Of a stretch of 40,320 nucleotides of DNA, positions 17,061 through 23,964 are shown piece by piece. Each line of letters starts with the position of its first letter. Positions within the stretch are counted from its first letter, which is position 1. The stretch is from positions 1-40,320 of the forward strand of contig DASZVJ010000107.1 of the NCBI GenBank assembly GCA_035547155.1. The letters run 5' to 3'. The position numbers and the translations under genes are program-made. The DNA comes from CAZNMF01 sp035547155 (GTDB lineage: Bacteria > Acidobacteriota > Vicinamibacteria > Vicinamibacterales > SCN-69-37). The notes beneath the pieces were generated by a model. The model made no database searches. It had not been told where the DNA came from and saw only the letters and a program-made list of their open reading frames with translations.

Positions 17061-17098
17061 GCTCCCGTCCGGGACACCTCGATCTCCTGATCTTTTTT
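16988..17098 (+). promoter_or_regulatory. Candidate cysteine-responsive attenuator RNA before the sulfurtransferase gene
   Basis: Three segments compete. Segment 1, CGGGACG (16988-16994), lies in the early leader ORF. Segment 2, CGTCCCGG (17044-17051), lies between the cysteine codons and the stop. Segment 3, CCGGGAC (17069-17075), lies after the stop. Segment 2 pairs perfectly over seven bases with either 1 or 3. A T6 run (17093-17098) follows, but it is 17 bases from the 2-3 stem, preceded only by a weak GATC-TCCT-GATC stem. The 2-3 hairpin is therefore not a textbook intrinsic terminator. The switch could act through Rho access or translation instead. Confidence 0.4.
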
Positions 17099-17109
17099 CG
17101 ACTGTCGAA
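17097..17109 (+). promoter_or_regulatory. Short perfect palindrome TTCGAC-T-GTCGAA (possible operator)
   Basis: A 13-bp perfect dyad just after the T6 run in the sulfurtransferase leader. Its single-base centre makes it unlikely as an RNA hairpin, so a protein-binding site is the better guess. The evidence is only the symmetry. Confidence 0.25.
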
Positions 17110-17157
17110 TGCCGAGCGCTGAGCTCCCGGGCGTTCGATCATTTGAGCTATTCGGAA

Positions 17158-17179
17158 GGCCGAACCTCGAGGTTCGGCC
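17158..17179. repeat. Perfect 22-bp palindrome upstream of sulfurtransferase gene
   Basis: GGCCGAACCTC is followed directly by its own reverse complement, giving 11-base arms without a spacer, 57 bases before the sulfurtransferase ATG. It could be a dispersed palindromic unit or a transcript hairpin. No T tract follows, so it does not look like a simple terminator. Confidence 0.8.
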
Positions 17180-17235
17180 GCCACGCGCGGCGAGTTCCGC
17201 AACGTGTCCAATCGAATTCATCAACGGAGGTAGGA

Positions 17236-18075
17236 ATGGCAACGACGAGTAATTCCGATGTGGTCGTGACGACCGACTGGGTATCGCAGCATCTTCACGA
17301 TCCGCACGTCCGGTTCGTGGAAGTCGACGTCGACACGACGGCGTACGATCAAGGGCACGTCCCTAACGCGGTCGGCTGGAACTGGACGACGCAGCTGGCC
17401 GATCCGGTGGTGCGCGACATCCTGCCGAAGGACAAGCTCGAAGCGCTGCTCGGGCGATCCGGCATCACGCCGGAGACCACGATCGTGCTCTACGGCGACA
17501 ACAACAACTGGTTCGCGGCGTGGGCCTTCTGGCAGCTCAAGATCTACGGCCATCGCGACGTGAAGATCGTCGACGGCGGCCGCAAGAAGTGGCTGGCGGA
17601 AGGACGCGAGCTCGACACGAAGGCCGCCGCGCCAACGCCGACGACGTACACCGCGCAGGCACCGGACCTGTCGATTCGCGCGCTGCTGCCCGACGTGCAG
17701 CAGGTGTACAAGCGCAGCGACACCGTGCTCGTCGACGTGCGCGGCCCGCAGGAGTTCACCGGCGAGATTCTCGCGCCGCCCGGACTGCCAGAAACGGCAC
17801 AGCGCGGCGGACACATCCCCGGTGCGAAGAACATCCCGTGGGGCAAGGCCGCCAACGAGGACGGCACGTTCAAGAGCCGCGACGAGCTCGCGGCGCTGTA
17901 CGGCGCGCAGGGCGTCACGGCGGACAAGAACGTCATCGCCTACTGCCGCATCGGCGAGCGATCGAGCCACACGTGGTTCGTGCTGAAGTATCTGCTCGGG
18001 TTCAAGAACGTCAAGAACTACGACGGATCGTGGACCGAATGGGGCAACCTGGTCGGCGCACCGGTGGAAAAATGA
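17236..18075 (+). CDS. sseA: Thiosulfate sulfurtransferase (two-domain rhodanese, CysA2/SseA type)
   Basis: A 279-residue tandem rhodanese. The inactive N-terminal domain spans about 10-130 (VEVDVDTTAYDQGHVPNAV, YGDNNNWFAAW), the active C-terminal domain about 155-279 (LVDVRGPQEFTGE, GHIPGAKNIPW). The catalytic cysteine is C237 in the loop CRIGERSSHTW, the form typical of actinobacterial-type CysA2/SseA enzymes. It transfers the sulfane sulfur of thiosulfate to thiols, releasing sulfite. Together with the upstream CysJI this would allow growth on thiosulfate. A GGAGG site lies five bases before a GGA-ATG start. The 285-base gap after cysI carries the leader ORF and palindromes. The stop overlaps the next start (ATGA). 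Confidence 0.93.
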   Translation: MATTSNSDVVVTTDWVSQHLHDPHVRFVEVDVDTTAYDQGHVPNAVGWNWTTQLADPVVRDILPKDKLEALLGRSGITPETTIVLYGDNNNWFAAWAFWQLKIYGHRDVKIVDGGRKKWLAEGRELDTKAAAPTPTTYTAQAPDLSIRALLPDVQQVYKRSDTVLVDVRGPQEFTGEILAPPGLPETAQRGGHIPGAKNIPWGKAANEDGTFKSRDELAALYGAQGVTADKNVIAYCRIGERSSHTWFVLKYLLGFKNVKNYDGSWTEWGNLVGAPVEK

Positions 18076-18332
18076 GCGAAGGACGAGTGATGACGTCGAA
18101 TGACACGCTGCGGAGCGAGGAGTTTCGCGAGACCAAGCGGGAGCTGAACGGCTGGCCGATCAACATCGTGTCCTACCGCGTCGGCGATCGCTATTACTGT
18201 GCGATCGACAACGTCGACCCCGGTGCGCGCTTTGCGCGCGCCGAGGGCGCGACGCGCGAGGAAGCCGAGTCGATCGCGCTCGAGAAGGCCGGACGCTACC
18301 TGAAACAGACGCGCCGGCAGTCGCACGCCTGA
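18072..18332 (+). CDS. Small conserved-looking protein coupled to the sulfurtransferase
   Basis: An 86-residue soluble protein starting in an ATGA overlap with the sulfurtransferase stop. The middle part reads as beta strands followed by a helix (INIVSYRVGDRYYCAIDN, then EEAESIALEKAGRYL), suggesting a small alpha/beta domain. I do not recognise the family. The tight coupling suggests that it works with the sulfurtransferase, perhaps as a small partner. An alternative GTG at 18089 would shorten it slightly. Confidence 0.65.
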   Translation: MSEGRVMTSNDTLRSEEFRETKRELNGWPINIVSYRVGDRYYCAIDNVDPGARFARAEGATREEAESIALEKAGRYLKQTRRQSHA

Positions 18333-18390
18333 GGGCGAACACGATCGGGGACTTTCGCAAGGCGGCGAATCGCGTGACAATCAGTGCGCG

Positions 18391-19746
18391 ATGAGAGCAT
18401 GTCTCGCGGCGGCCCTGATGTCTGTCCTTGTCGTGTCGTCGCCGCGCTCTCCGCGCGCCGACGCGCCCGAGGCGCTGGTGATCATCGCCGGCGATCAGCA
18501 CTCGGCGTACGAGCGAACCGCGCAGGTCGTCGCGGCCGTCGATCGGCTGAAAGCCGATCATCCCGGCGTGCCGATCGCGATCCTGCTCGACGGCGACACG
18601 CTCGAATACGGCAACGTCGTCGCGCGCCGTAGCGCCGGAGCCGTGGACTTCGCGATGTTCACGGCTCTGGCGAAACGCGCGCCGACGGTCGTCAATCTCG
18701 GCAATCACGAGACGGAGTTCAACGGCCTCGCGGAGACCGTCGCGCGCATCCAGTCCACCGGCGCGCGCGTCGTCACCAACATCGCCGAGCGCGACACCGG
18801 CCAGCCCGCCGCGTCGGCATCGGTGCGTCTCGCGCTCGGTGCGCGCGAGGCGGTCGTCGCGGGCGTCGCGACGAACGATCTGTCGACGTATCGCGAGGCC
18901 GTACGGCCATCGCTGCTGCTCGCCGATCCCGTCGCATGGGCGCGTGCGCATCTGCCCACGCTGCTCGATGCAGCCCCGATCAAGATCGTGCTGAGCCACG
19001 CGGGGCTGAAGGCCGACCGCGGAATCCTGCCGCTCGTGCCCGACGGAACGCTCTTCGCTGGCGCACACGATCATCTGCGATTCGTACAAACGTTCGGACG
19101 AACCGTCTACGTCCACTCGGGATCGTGGAATGCGTTCCTCACGCTGGCATGGCTGCATGCCGATGGATCTGGCGCGATGCGATGGGACGTCGAGCAGATG
19201 CTGATCGCAAGCGACGCGCCGGCCGATCCGGATCTCGCGAGGTTGATTCGCGAGACCGAGGCGAAGTATCTGACGCCCGCGGATCGCGAAGTCGTCGCGC
19301 ACGTCCCCGACGCGCTCGCACCAGCCGAAGCCGCGCGTGCAGCCGTCAACGCGCTACGGCGCAGCGTCGGCGTGGACGCCGCGTTCATCGGCAACACGAC
19401 CTTCGGCGGCGGACTGCCAGCCGGCGACGTCTCACGCGTGGCGTTCGACACGTGCGTGCGTTTCGACGGCGCGATCTTCACGGCGACGGTCGACGGCGCG
19501 CGCTTGCGCCGATTGCTCGCGGCCGCGAATCAGGACGCGGACACGCCGTTCGAACAACGCGGTGGCGAGTTCAACGTCGCCGACGGCCCCACGACGATCG
19601 ACGACGCGAAAACGTATCGCGTCGCGACGAACGACTGGGGTGCGAAGAATACGGCGCGCTACTTCGCCGAACCGGCGATCGCGTGGCAGGAACAGACCGG
19701 CGTCACGCTGAATGCAGCCGTGCTGCGGACGCTCGGGCGTCCGTAG
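18391..19746 (+). CDS. Secreted 5'-nucleotidase / metallophosphatase family protein
   Basis: A 451-residue protein with a signal peptide (about 1-23) and a calcineurin-like phosphoesterase domain. Visible metal motifs are GDQHS near the N-terminus (in place of the usual D-x-H), LDGDTLEYGN, GNHETEFN, a later SHAG and GAHDH. The C-terminal part (about 330-451, FIGNTTFGGGLPAGDVSR and the end TYRVATNDW) resembles the 5'-nucleotidase C-terminal domain. It would hydrolyse nucleotide or other phosphoesters in the periplasm. SoxB, a thiosulfate-oxidation enzyme, belongs to the same superfamily, and the neighbours handle thiosulfate, but no SoxB-specific feature is evident. A GACAAT hexamer nine bases before the ATG may be its -10. 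Confidence 0.8.
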   Translation: MRACLAAALMSVLVVSSPRSPRADAPEALVIIAGDQHSAYERTAQVVAAVDRLKADHPGVPIAILLDGDTLEYGNVVARRSAGAVDFAMFTALAKRAPTVVNLGNHETEFNGLAETVARIQSTGARVVTNIAERDTGQPAASASVRLALGAREAVVAGVATNDLSTYREAVRPSLLLADPVAWARAHLPTLLDAAPIKIVLSHAGLKADRGILPLVPDGTLFAGAHDHLRFVQTFGRTVYVHSGSWNAFLTLAWLHADGSGAMRWDVEQMLIASDAPADPDLARLIRETEAKYLTPADREVVAHVPDALAPAEAARAAVNALRRSVGVDAAFIGNTTFGGGLPAGDVSRVAFDTCVRFDGAIFTATVDGARLRRLLAAANQDADTPFEQRGGEFNVADGPTTIDDAKTYRVATNDWGAKNTARYFAEPAIAWQEQTGVTLNAAVLRTLGRP

Positions 19747-19747
19747 C

Positions 19748-19831
19748 TCACCGTGGAGCCATGGAGAACATGGAGGGTAGACGATTGCGACCTGGCGCGC
19801 CGCCTCCACGTCCTCCACGCCTCCATGGTGA
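19748..19831. repeat. Imperfect inverted repeat with 29-bp arms (ATGGAG-rich)
   Basis: Arms at 19748-19776 and 19803-19831 match as reverse complements at 24 of 29 positions; several mismatches would still allow G-U pairing in RNA. Each arm is built from a GTGGAG/ATGGAG motif repeated with a period near nine bases. It lies in the 200-base gap after the metallophosphatase gene. It is likely a dispersed palindromic element. Confidence 0.7.
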
Positions 19832-19902
19832 ATCCTGTCGATTTCCACGCGACAGCGCTCTCGGCCACAGCGTGTGGCACGAGGGAGTTCAACGATGCGG
19901 CC

Positions 19903-19931
19903 TTGGCGCCTCAGACAAGATCGTCCACAAT
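19903..19931 (+). promoter_or_regulatory. Candidate promoter of the DUF433/DUF5615 pair
   Basis: TTGGCG (19903-19908) and CACAAT (19926-19931) are 17 bases apart and end 18 bases before the DUF433 start codon. The match to consensus is moderate. Confidence 0.35.
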
Positions 19932-19949
19932 GTCGATCGCGAGTACGAG

Positions 19950-20180
19950 ATGCCGACACTCAACCGCATTACACGCGATCCGCGCGTCATGGGTGGCAAA
20001 CCCTGCATCCGTGGCATGCGGGTGACCGTAGGCATGGTGGTCGGTCTCGTGGCCTCTGGACGGACTCACGACGAAATCCTCCGCGAATATCCATACCTCG
20101 AGCTCGACGACATTGCCCAGGCCCTGTCCTACGCCGCATGGCGGGCTGAAGAGATCGAAGTCCCGCTTGGCCAGCCGTGA
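19950..20180 (+). CDS. DUF433 domain protein (VapB-like antitoxin)
   Basis: A 76-residue protein with the DUF433 signature: an R-I-x-x-D-P-x-V opening, GGKPCIRGMRVTV, and a helix-turn-helix region ending ILREYPYLELDDIAQALSYAA. DUF433 proteins pair with DUF5615 PIN-like toxins, and that partner follows here with the GTG start overlapping the DUF433 stop. It is expected to bind DNA at its own promoter and neutralise the toxin. As the toxin gene is broken, this may be an orphan antitoxin. Confidence 0.87.
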   Translation: MPTLNRITRDPRVMGGKPCIRGMRVTVGMVVGLVASGRTHDEILREYPYLELDDIAQALSYAAWRAEEIEVPLGQP

Positions 20181-20561
20181 AGCTGCTCGTCGACATGAAT
20201 CTCTCGCCCAGCTGGGTGGATCGTCTCGTGCTCCTGGGCTTTGAGGCGGCTCATTGGTCGAGCTCTCGGCGCTATCACGGCAACGGACCACGAGATTCTT
20301 GCCTACGCGCGTGCGTACGGCATGGTCGTCGTCACCCACGATCTCGACTTTTCAGCGATTCTTGCCGCCAGCGCAGAAGCCACGCCGAGCGTCGTACAAA
20401 TCCGGACGCAGGATCTCCTGTCCGACGAAACGGTCAGTATCGTTGCCCGCGCGATCGACACACATCGGACGAACATCGAACGAGGCGCGCTCTTGGCAAT
20501 TGACGACGGCGGGACGCGGGCGAGACTACTGCCATTGCGTGACACGCCTGGCGCTCCATAG
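20177..20561 (+). pseudogene. Frameshifted DUF5615 (PIN-like, Mut7-C type) toxin
   Basis: Reading from GTG 20177 gives the DUF5615 N-terminus (KLLVDMNLSPSW, GFEAAHWS). After about residue 29 the family sequence continues one frame over, as GAITATDHEILAYARAYG, VVVTHDLDFSAIL and the C-terminal LLAIDDGGTRARLLPL, to the stop at 20561. One surplus base near 20261-20268 explains the shift. All catalytic acidic positions remain across the two frames (D7, the TATDHE helix, THDLDF). Either the toxin has been inactivated in this strain or the sequence carries a single-base error. The antitoxin upstream is intact. Confidence 0.8.
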
Positions 20562-20582
20562 CCACGACGCGCGCGACACGCT

Positions 20583-21569
20583 CTATCTCACGATCTCCTC
20601 CACCCGCTCGAGCAACGGCCCCGCCCATTCGCGGAACGTCGCGCAGCCGCCGTACCAATCGTGTCCCTGGCGATGACCGGCTTCCCAGTTTGAAAGAAGA
20701 CTGATCGCCACGTACGCGCGAAGGCGGGCGGCCTCGCCTGGGCGTGCAGGATGTTCGGCGCGATAGCTGTCGAAAAATGCGCGCGCGGCGTCGACGTTGC
20801 GCCAGTAGAGCGGCCACCAGAGGGGAATCGCCAGGTCCTCGTCGGGATCGCCCGCGTAACCGCCTCCGAGATCGAACACGCCCGTGAACGCGAATCCCGC
20901 CGGCGTCGTGTCGCCGACGAAATTGCCGATGCCGAGATCGCCGTGCACATACGTCGGATCGAATGCGCCGATAGCGGCGCTCCCGGCGCTGACGAGATCG
21001 TCGACCCAGTACGCGCTTTCCGCGTCCAGCGATGACGTCTCGGCGACGCGGTTCTGGAGCCGCTGCACGCGCGCGAGAAACCAGTCCGCCCACGGCACGT
21101 CCGGCGCGACGATGACATCGCGATCGGCGTCCCATTCGCCGACGTGTAGAAACGTGATGCGATGCAGATCCGCGACGATGCGTCCGAGCGCAGCTCCGAT
21201 GCGGGGCCAACGGATGTCGAGCCCGAAGTGCAGCACGTGGCCGGACAAACGCGGCATGACGGCGTACGGCCATCCGAAGATGTCGGACGCCTCGTCGATC
21301 AGATACGGCCACGGCGAGGCGACGGTCGACCGCTCGTGCACGACGCGCGCGAAGAATCGCTCGCGGCGCAGCGTCGTCACATCGAGCGGCGGCACGATCC
21401 CGCGAAGCACCCACACGCCGCGATCCGTCGTCAGCGCGAGGTTGTTGCCGTACGCGCCGCCCAACGGCTCGGCCGTCACGACACGACCGAGATCGTGTCG
21501 ATCGGCCGCGTGTTGTAGTTGCTCTGGACGAATGTCGCCGAGCGCTCGGAATGTGTGTGGACCGCGCAT
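20583..21569 (-). CDS. Aminoglycoside phosphotransferase-like (APH family) kinase
   Basis: A 328-residue protein with an APH/choline-kinase fold. Key motifs are a nucleotide-loop region LGGAYGNNLAL, a LHRI-containing helix, the catalytic loop VHGDLGIGNF (Asp and Asn conserved), and the metal site FDLGGGYAGDPDEDLA. Such proteins phosphorylate small molecules; some inactivate aminoglycosides or macrolides, but most environmental ones have unknown substrates. The gene is single on the minus strand, converging with the toxin remnant. Confidence 0.82.
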   Translation of the reverse strand: MRGPHTFRALGDIRPEQLQHAADRHDLGRVVTAEPLGGAYGNNLALTTDRGVWVLRGIVPPLDVTTLRRERFFARVVHERSTVASPWPYLIDEASDIFGWPYAVMPRLSGHVLHFGLDIRWPRIGAALGRIVADLHRITFLHVGEWDADRDVIVAPDVPWADWFLARVQRLQNRVAETSSLDAESAYWVDDLVSAGSAAIGAFDPTYVHGDLGIGNFVGDTTPAGFAFTGVFDLGGGYAGDPDEDLAIPLWWPLYWRNVDAARAFFDSYRAEHPARPGEAARLRAYVAISLLSNWEAGHRQGHDWYGGCATFREWAGPLLERVEEIVR

Positions 21570-21635
21570 CGAATGCGCCTAGTGTGCCATTCGCGGCACG
21601 GCGCGGCTATCCGGCGCACCGCTGCGCGCACGCGC

Positions 21636-21641
21636 TATACT
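21636..21641 (+). promoter_or_regulatory. Candidate -10 element (TATACT) for a leaderless GIDE-domain gene transcript
   Basis: TATACT ends nine bases before the ATG at 21651, so a start site about seven bases downstream would fall within a few bases of the start codon. No Shine-Dalgarno sequence is visible. The -35 is not recognisable. Confidence 0.4.
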
Positions 21642-21650
21642 CGGCGCCCC

Positions 21651-22532
21651 ATGATCGCCGATCTGCCTCTGGGCGTCTTCATCGTCATCGTGCTGTTCTT
21701 CGTCGCCATGGCTGTGCTCGCAATCGTGGCCGGCCTCACCGCGCGCAAACGCGCGGCGTTGGTCAAGGCGACGCCGACGTCGCCGATCGGCCTCACGACC
21801 GACGGCTATCGCGAGCTCGAAGGCACGATCGAGGCGGTCGCCGGACCGGCCGTGACGGCGCCGCTCACGGACTGGCCGTGCGCCTGGTATCACGCGACGG
21901 TCGAACGGTTTCAACAGCGTCATTCGTCGCATTCGGATGCGCCGAACTCGTGGGTCACGATTCACGAATGGACGAGCGGCGCGCCGATGCTGCTGCGCGA
22001 TGCCACGGGCGTCTGCGTCGTCGATCCCGCGCGCGCAGAGGTCACGCCCACGGACAAGAGCCGCTGGTACGGCAAGACCGAGCAGCCCACCGATCGCAAT
22101 CCCGCCAAAGTCGGTCCGACCGGGTCCGTCCAGCCGATGCTCGAGGTCGCGTCGACCGGCGGCTACCGCTACACGGAAGAACGCATCTACGCCGGCGATC
22201 CGCTGCTGGCCCTCGGCGAGTTTCGCACGCACACGTTCGACGCGCCCGACGAGGATGAGGACGCGGACGGAGCGGCGGCCCAGACGAACACTGCCGGTCC
22301 TCTCACGGATGACGACGCGATATCCGCGCGCGAGGACGCGCTCTTCACCGCAGCCCACAAAATCACGCGCACGACGATCTCACGCGGCTCCGGCAAGCAG
22401 CCGCTCATCCTCACGACCACAAGTCAGGCGAAGCATGTGGAGATGAGCGAGAAAGGCGGCGTGGCCGCCATCGTTGTCGCGCTCGTGCCGCTGGGCATCG
22501 CGCTGCTCTTGATCTGGGCGCGCTTCGGCTGA
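21651..22532 (+). CDS. Bacterial GIDE-domain membrane protein
   Basis: A 293-residue protein with one N-terminal membrane helix (residues 8-30) and one C-terminal helix (about 270-291). Between them lies a domain like that of the GIDE/MUL1 mitochondrial E3 ligase family: ELEGTIEAV, the segment PLTDWPCAWYHATVER, and a later YRYTEERIYAGDPLLALGE. The bacterial forms lack the RING finger, so it is not a ubiquitin ligase here. In bacteria such genes are scattered and uncharacterised, with the domain presumably sensing or scaffolding at the membrane. It is preceded by a likely leaderless promoter. Confidence 0.75.
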   Translation: MIADLPLGVFIVIVLFFVAMAVLAIVAGLTARKRAALVKATPTSPIGLTTDGYRELEGTIEAVAGPAVTAPLTDWPCAWYHATVERFQQRHSSHSDAPNSWVTIHEWTSGAPMLLRDATGVCVVDPARAEVTPTDKSRWYGKTEQPTDRNPAKVGPTGSVQPMLEVASTGGYRYTEERIYAGDPLLALGEFRTHTFDAPDEDEDADGAAAQTNTAGPLTDDDAISAREDALFTAAHKITRTTISRGSGKQPLILTTTSQAKHVEMSEKGGVAAIVVALVPLGIALLLIWARFG

Positions 22533-22540
22533 TCGCGGCC

Positions 22541-22570
22541 TTGTCCGCGCGAGTTCGTCCGCGCTACCAT
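22541..22570 (+). promoter_or_regulatory. Candidate promoter of the tetR-exporter operon
   Basis: TTGTCC (22541-22546) and TACCAT (22565-22570) are separated by 18 bases. The start site would lie inside the adjacent dyad at 22571-22588, giving a simple autorepression layout. Confidence 0.4.
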
Positions 22571-22588
22571 TTAGACTGATCGGTCTAA
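22571..22588 (+). promoter_or_regulatory. Candidate TetR operator
   Basis: TTAGAC-N6-GTCTAA is an 18-bp dyad, symmetric except for one base pair, lying 17 bases before the tetR start codon. Its form resembles the TAGAC-type operators of exporter-linked TetR proteins. Confidence 0.6.
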
Positions 22589-22605
22589 CCCGTCGGTCTT
22601 ACGAC

Positions 22606-23244
22606 ATGCCCCGACCGCGTTTCGACAATCTGCCTGCCGACAAACGCCAGCGCATCCTCGAAGCGGCCGCGTACGAGTTCGCCGAGCACGGGTTCAAGGG
22701 CGCCTCGCTCAATCGCATCATCGAGACCGCCGGCATCTCCAAGGGCGCGGCCTACTACTACTTCGACGACAAGGCCGACGTGTACGCCACGGTCCTCACG
22801 GAAGGCTGGAAGATCGTGCTGCCGGCCGATGGACTCGATCTCGCCGCGCTCGATCGCACCACGTTCTGGCCCACGCTCCGCGATCGCTATCAGCAGATGG
22901 TCGCGGCTGCCGGGCAGCAGCCCTGGCTCATCGCGGTCGGCAAGCTGTTCTACGGATCGGCGCCGTCTCCGGCGCTCGGCCGGATCGTGGCCGACGAGAT
23001 CACGCGCGTGATGGCCTACGTCAGCGACGTGATTCGCCGCGGCCAGCGCGTCGGTGCGGTTCGCGCCGACGTGCCGGCGCCCTTGCTCGTCGCGGTCGTC
23101 GGCGCAGCGCTCGAGGCCGCGGATCGCTGGTCGGTCGAGCATGCGGCGGAGCTCGGCCCCGAAGGCATGGATCGGATCGGGACCACGCTGTTCGACATGA
23201 TCGAGCGGTTCGTCGCGCCGCCCGACCGGAAGAGGCGCCGGTGA
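22606..23244 (+). CDS. TetR family transcriptional regulator of an ABC exporter operon
   Basis: A 212-residue regulator. The N-terminal helix-turn-helix reads RQRILEAAAYEFAEHGFKG, then SLNRIIETAGISKGAAYYYFDDKADVY, a very typical TetR signature. The C-terminal ligand domain (about 60-205) is helical and not diagnostic. It is the first gene of a four-gene operon: its stop overlaps the GTG start of the ATPase gene. A dyad upstream is a likely autoregulatory site, so ligand binding would derepress the exporter. Confidence 0.9.
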   Translation: MPRPRFDNLPADKRQRILEAAAYEFAEHGFKGASLNRIIETAGISKGAAYYYFDDKADVYATVLTEGWKIVLPADGLDLAALDRTTFWPTLRDRYQQMVAAAGQQPWLIAVGKLFYGSAPSPALGRIVADEITRVMAYVSDVIRRGQRVGAVRADVPAPLLVAVVGAALEAADRWSVEHAAELGPEGMDRIGTTLFDMIERFVAPPDRKRRR

Positions 23245-23957
23245 CGGCCGCCGACGCGCACCTGTTCGAGGCGCGGGGCGTGACCAAGGTCTATCGCGCG
23301 GGCGAAATCGACGTGCAGGCGCTTCGCGGCGTGGATCTCGACGTCGTCGCCGGCGAAGTGCTCGTGCTGCTCGGACCGTCGGGCAGCGGCAAGTCGACGC
23401 TGCTCAACATCCTCGGCGGACTCGACTCGCCGAGCGCGGGCACCGTCCACTATCGCGATCGCGATCTGACGGCGGCGTCCGACGCGGAGCTGACGGCGTT
23501 TCGTCGGATGGCCGTGGGCTTCGTCTTCCAGTTCTACAACCTGATTCCGAGCCTCACCGCGCGCGAGAACGTGGCCCTGGTGACGGAGATCGCGGCCAAT
23601 CCGCTGACGCCGGATGACGCACTGCGCCTGGTGGGATTGGAGCCACGCGCGGATCACTTCCCCGCCCAGCTCTCGGGCGGCGAGCAGCAACGCGTGGCGA
23701 TCGCGCGCGCGCTGGCGAAGCGGCCGGACGTGCTGCTGTGCGACGAGCCGACGGGCGCGCTCGACATCAAGACCGGCGCGGTCGTGCTCGACGCGATCGC
23801 CCACGCCAACGCCACGCTTCGCACGACCGTGGTCATCATCACGCACAACGCCGCGATCGCGGGCATGGCCGATCGCGTCGTCTCGCTGGCGGACGGCCGC
23901 ATCGTCCGTGAGGTACGCAACGAGACGCGCCTGCCCGTGTCGTCAATCGCATGGTGA
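23241..23957 (+). CDS. ABC transporter ATP-binding protein (LolD/MacB type)
   Basis: A 238-residue ATPase with all motifs: Walker A GPSGSGKST (about 47-55), Q-loop FVFQFYNLIPSLTARENV, signature LSGGEQQRVAIARAL, Walker B VLLCDEPTGALD and H-loop ITHN. The FYNLIPSLTA sequence after the Q-loop is typical of the lipoprotein-export/macrolide-export subgroup. It starts at GTG 23241 overlapping the tetR stop and is followed eight bases later by its permease, with an adaptor after that. It powers the export or mechanotransmission activity of that complex. Confidence 0.93.
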   Translation: MTAADAHLFEARGVTKVYRAGEIDVQALRGVDLDVVAGEVLVLLGPSGSGKSTLLNILGGLDSPSAGTVHYRDRDLTAASDAELTAFRRMAVGFVFQFYNLIPSLTARENVALVTEIAANPLTPDDALRLVGLEPRADHFPAQLSGGEQQRVAIARALAKRPDVLLCDEPTGALDIKTGAVVLDAIAHANATLRTTVVIITHNAAIAGMADRVVSLADGRIVREVRNETRLPVSSIAW

Positions 23958-23964
23958 GGCTGGC

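Noticed and set aside
17045..17098. Classical intrinsic terminator before the sulfurtransferase
   Set aside because: The hairpin ends 17 bases before the T run, too far for a standard terminator; kept only as part of an attenuator hypothesis.
16951..17235. SAM or other known riboswitch before the sulfurtransferase
   Set aside because: No recognisable S-box, cobalamin or other riboswitch core sequences could be found by eye.
18391..19746. SoxB of a thiosulfate-oxidising Sox system
   Set aside because: No other sox genes are nearby and no SoxB-specific signature is recognisable; a general 5'-nucleotidase call is safer.
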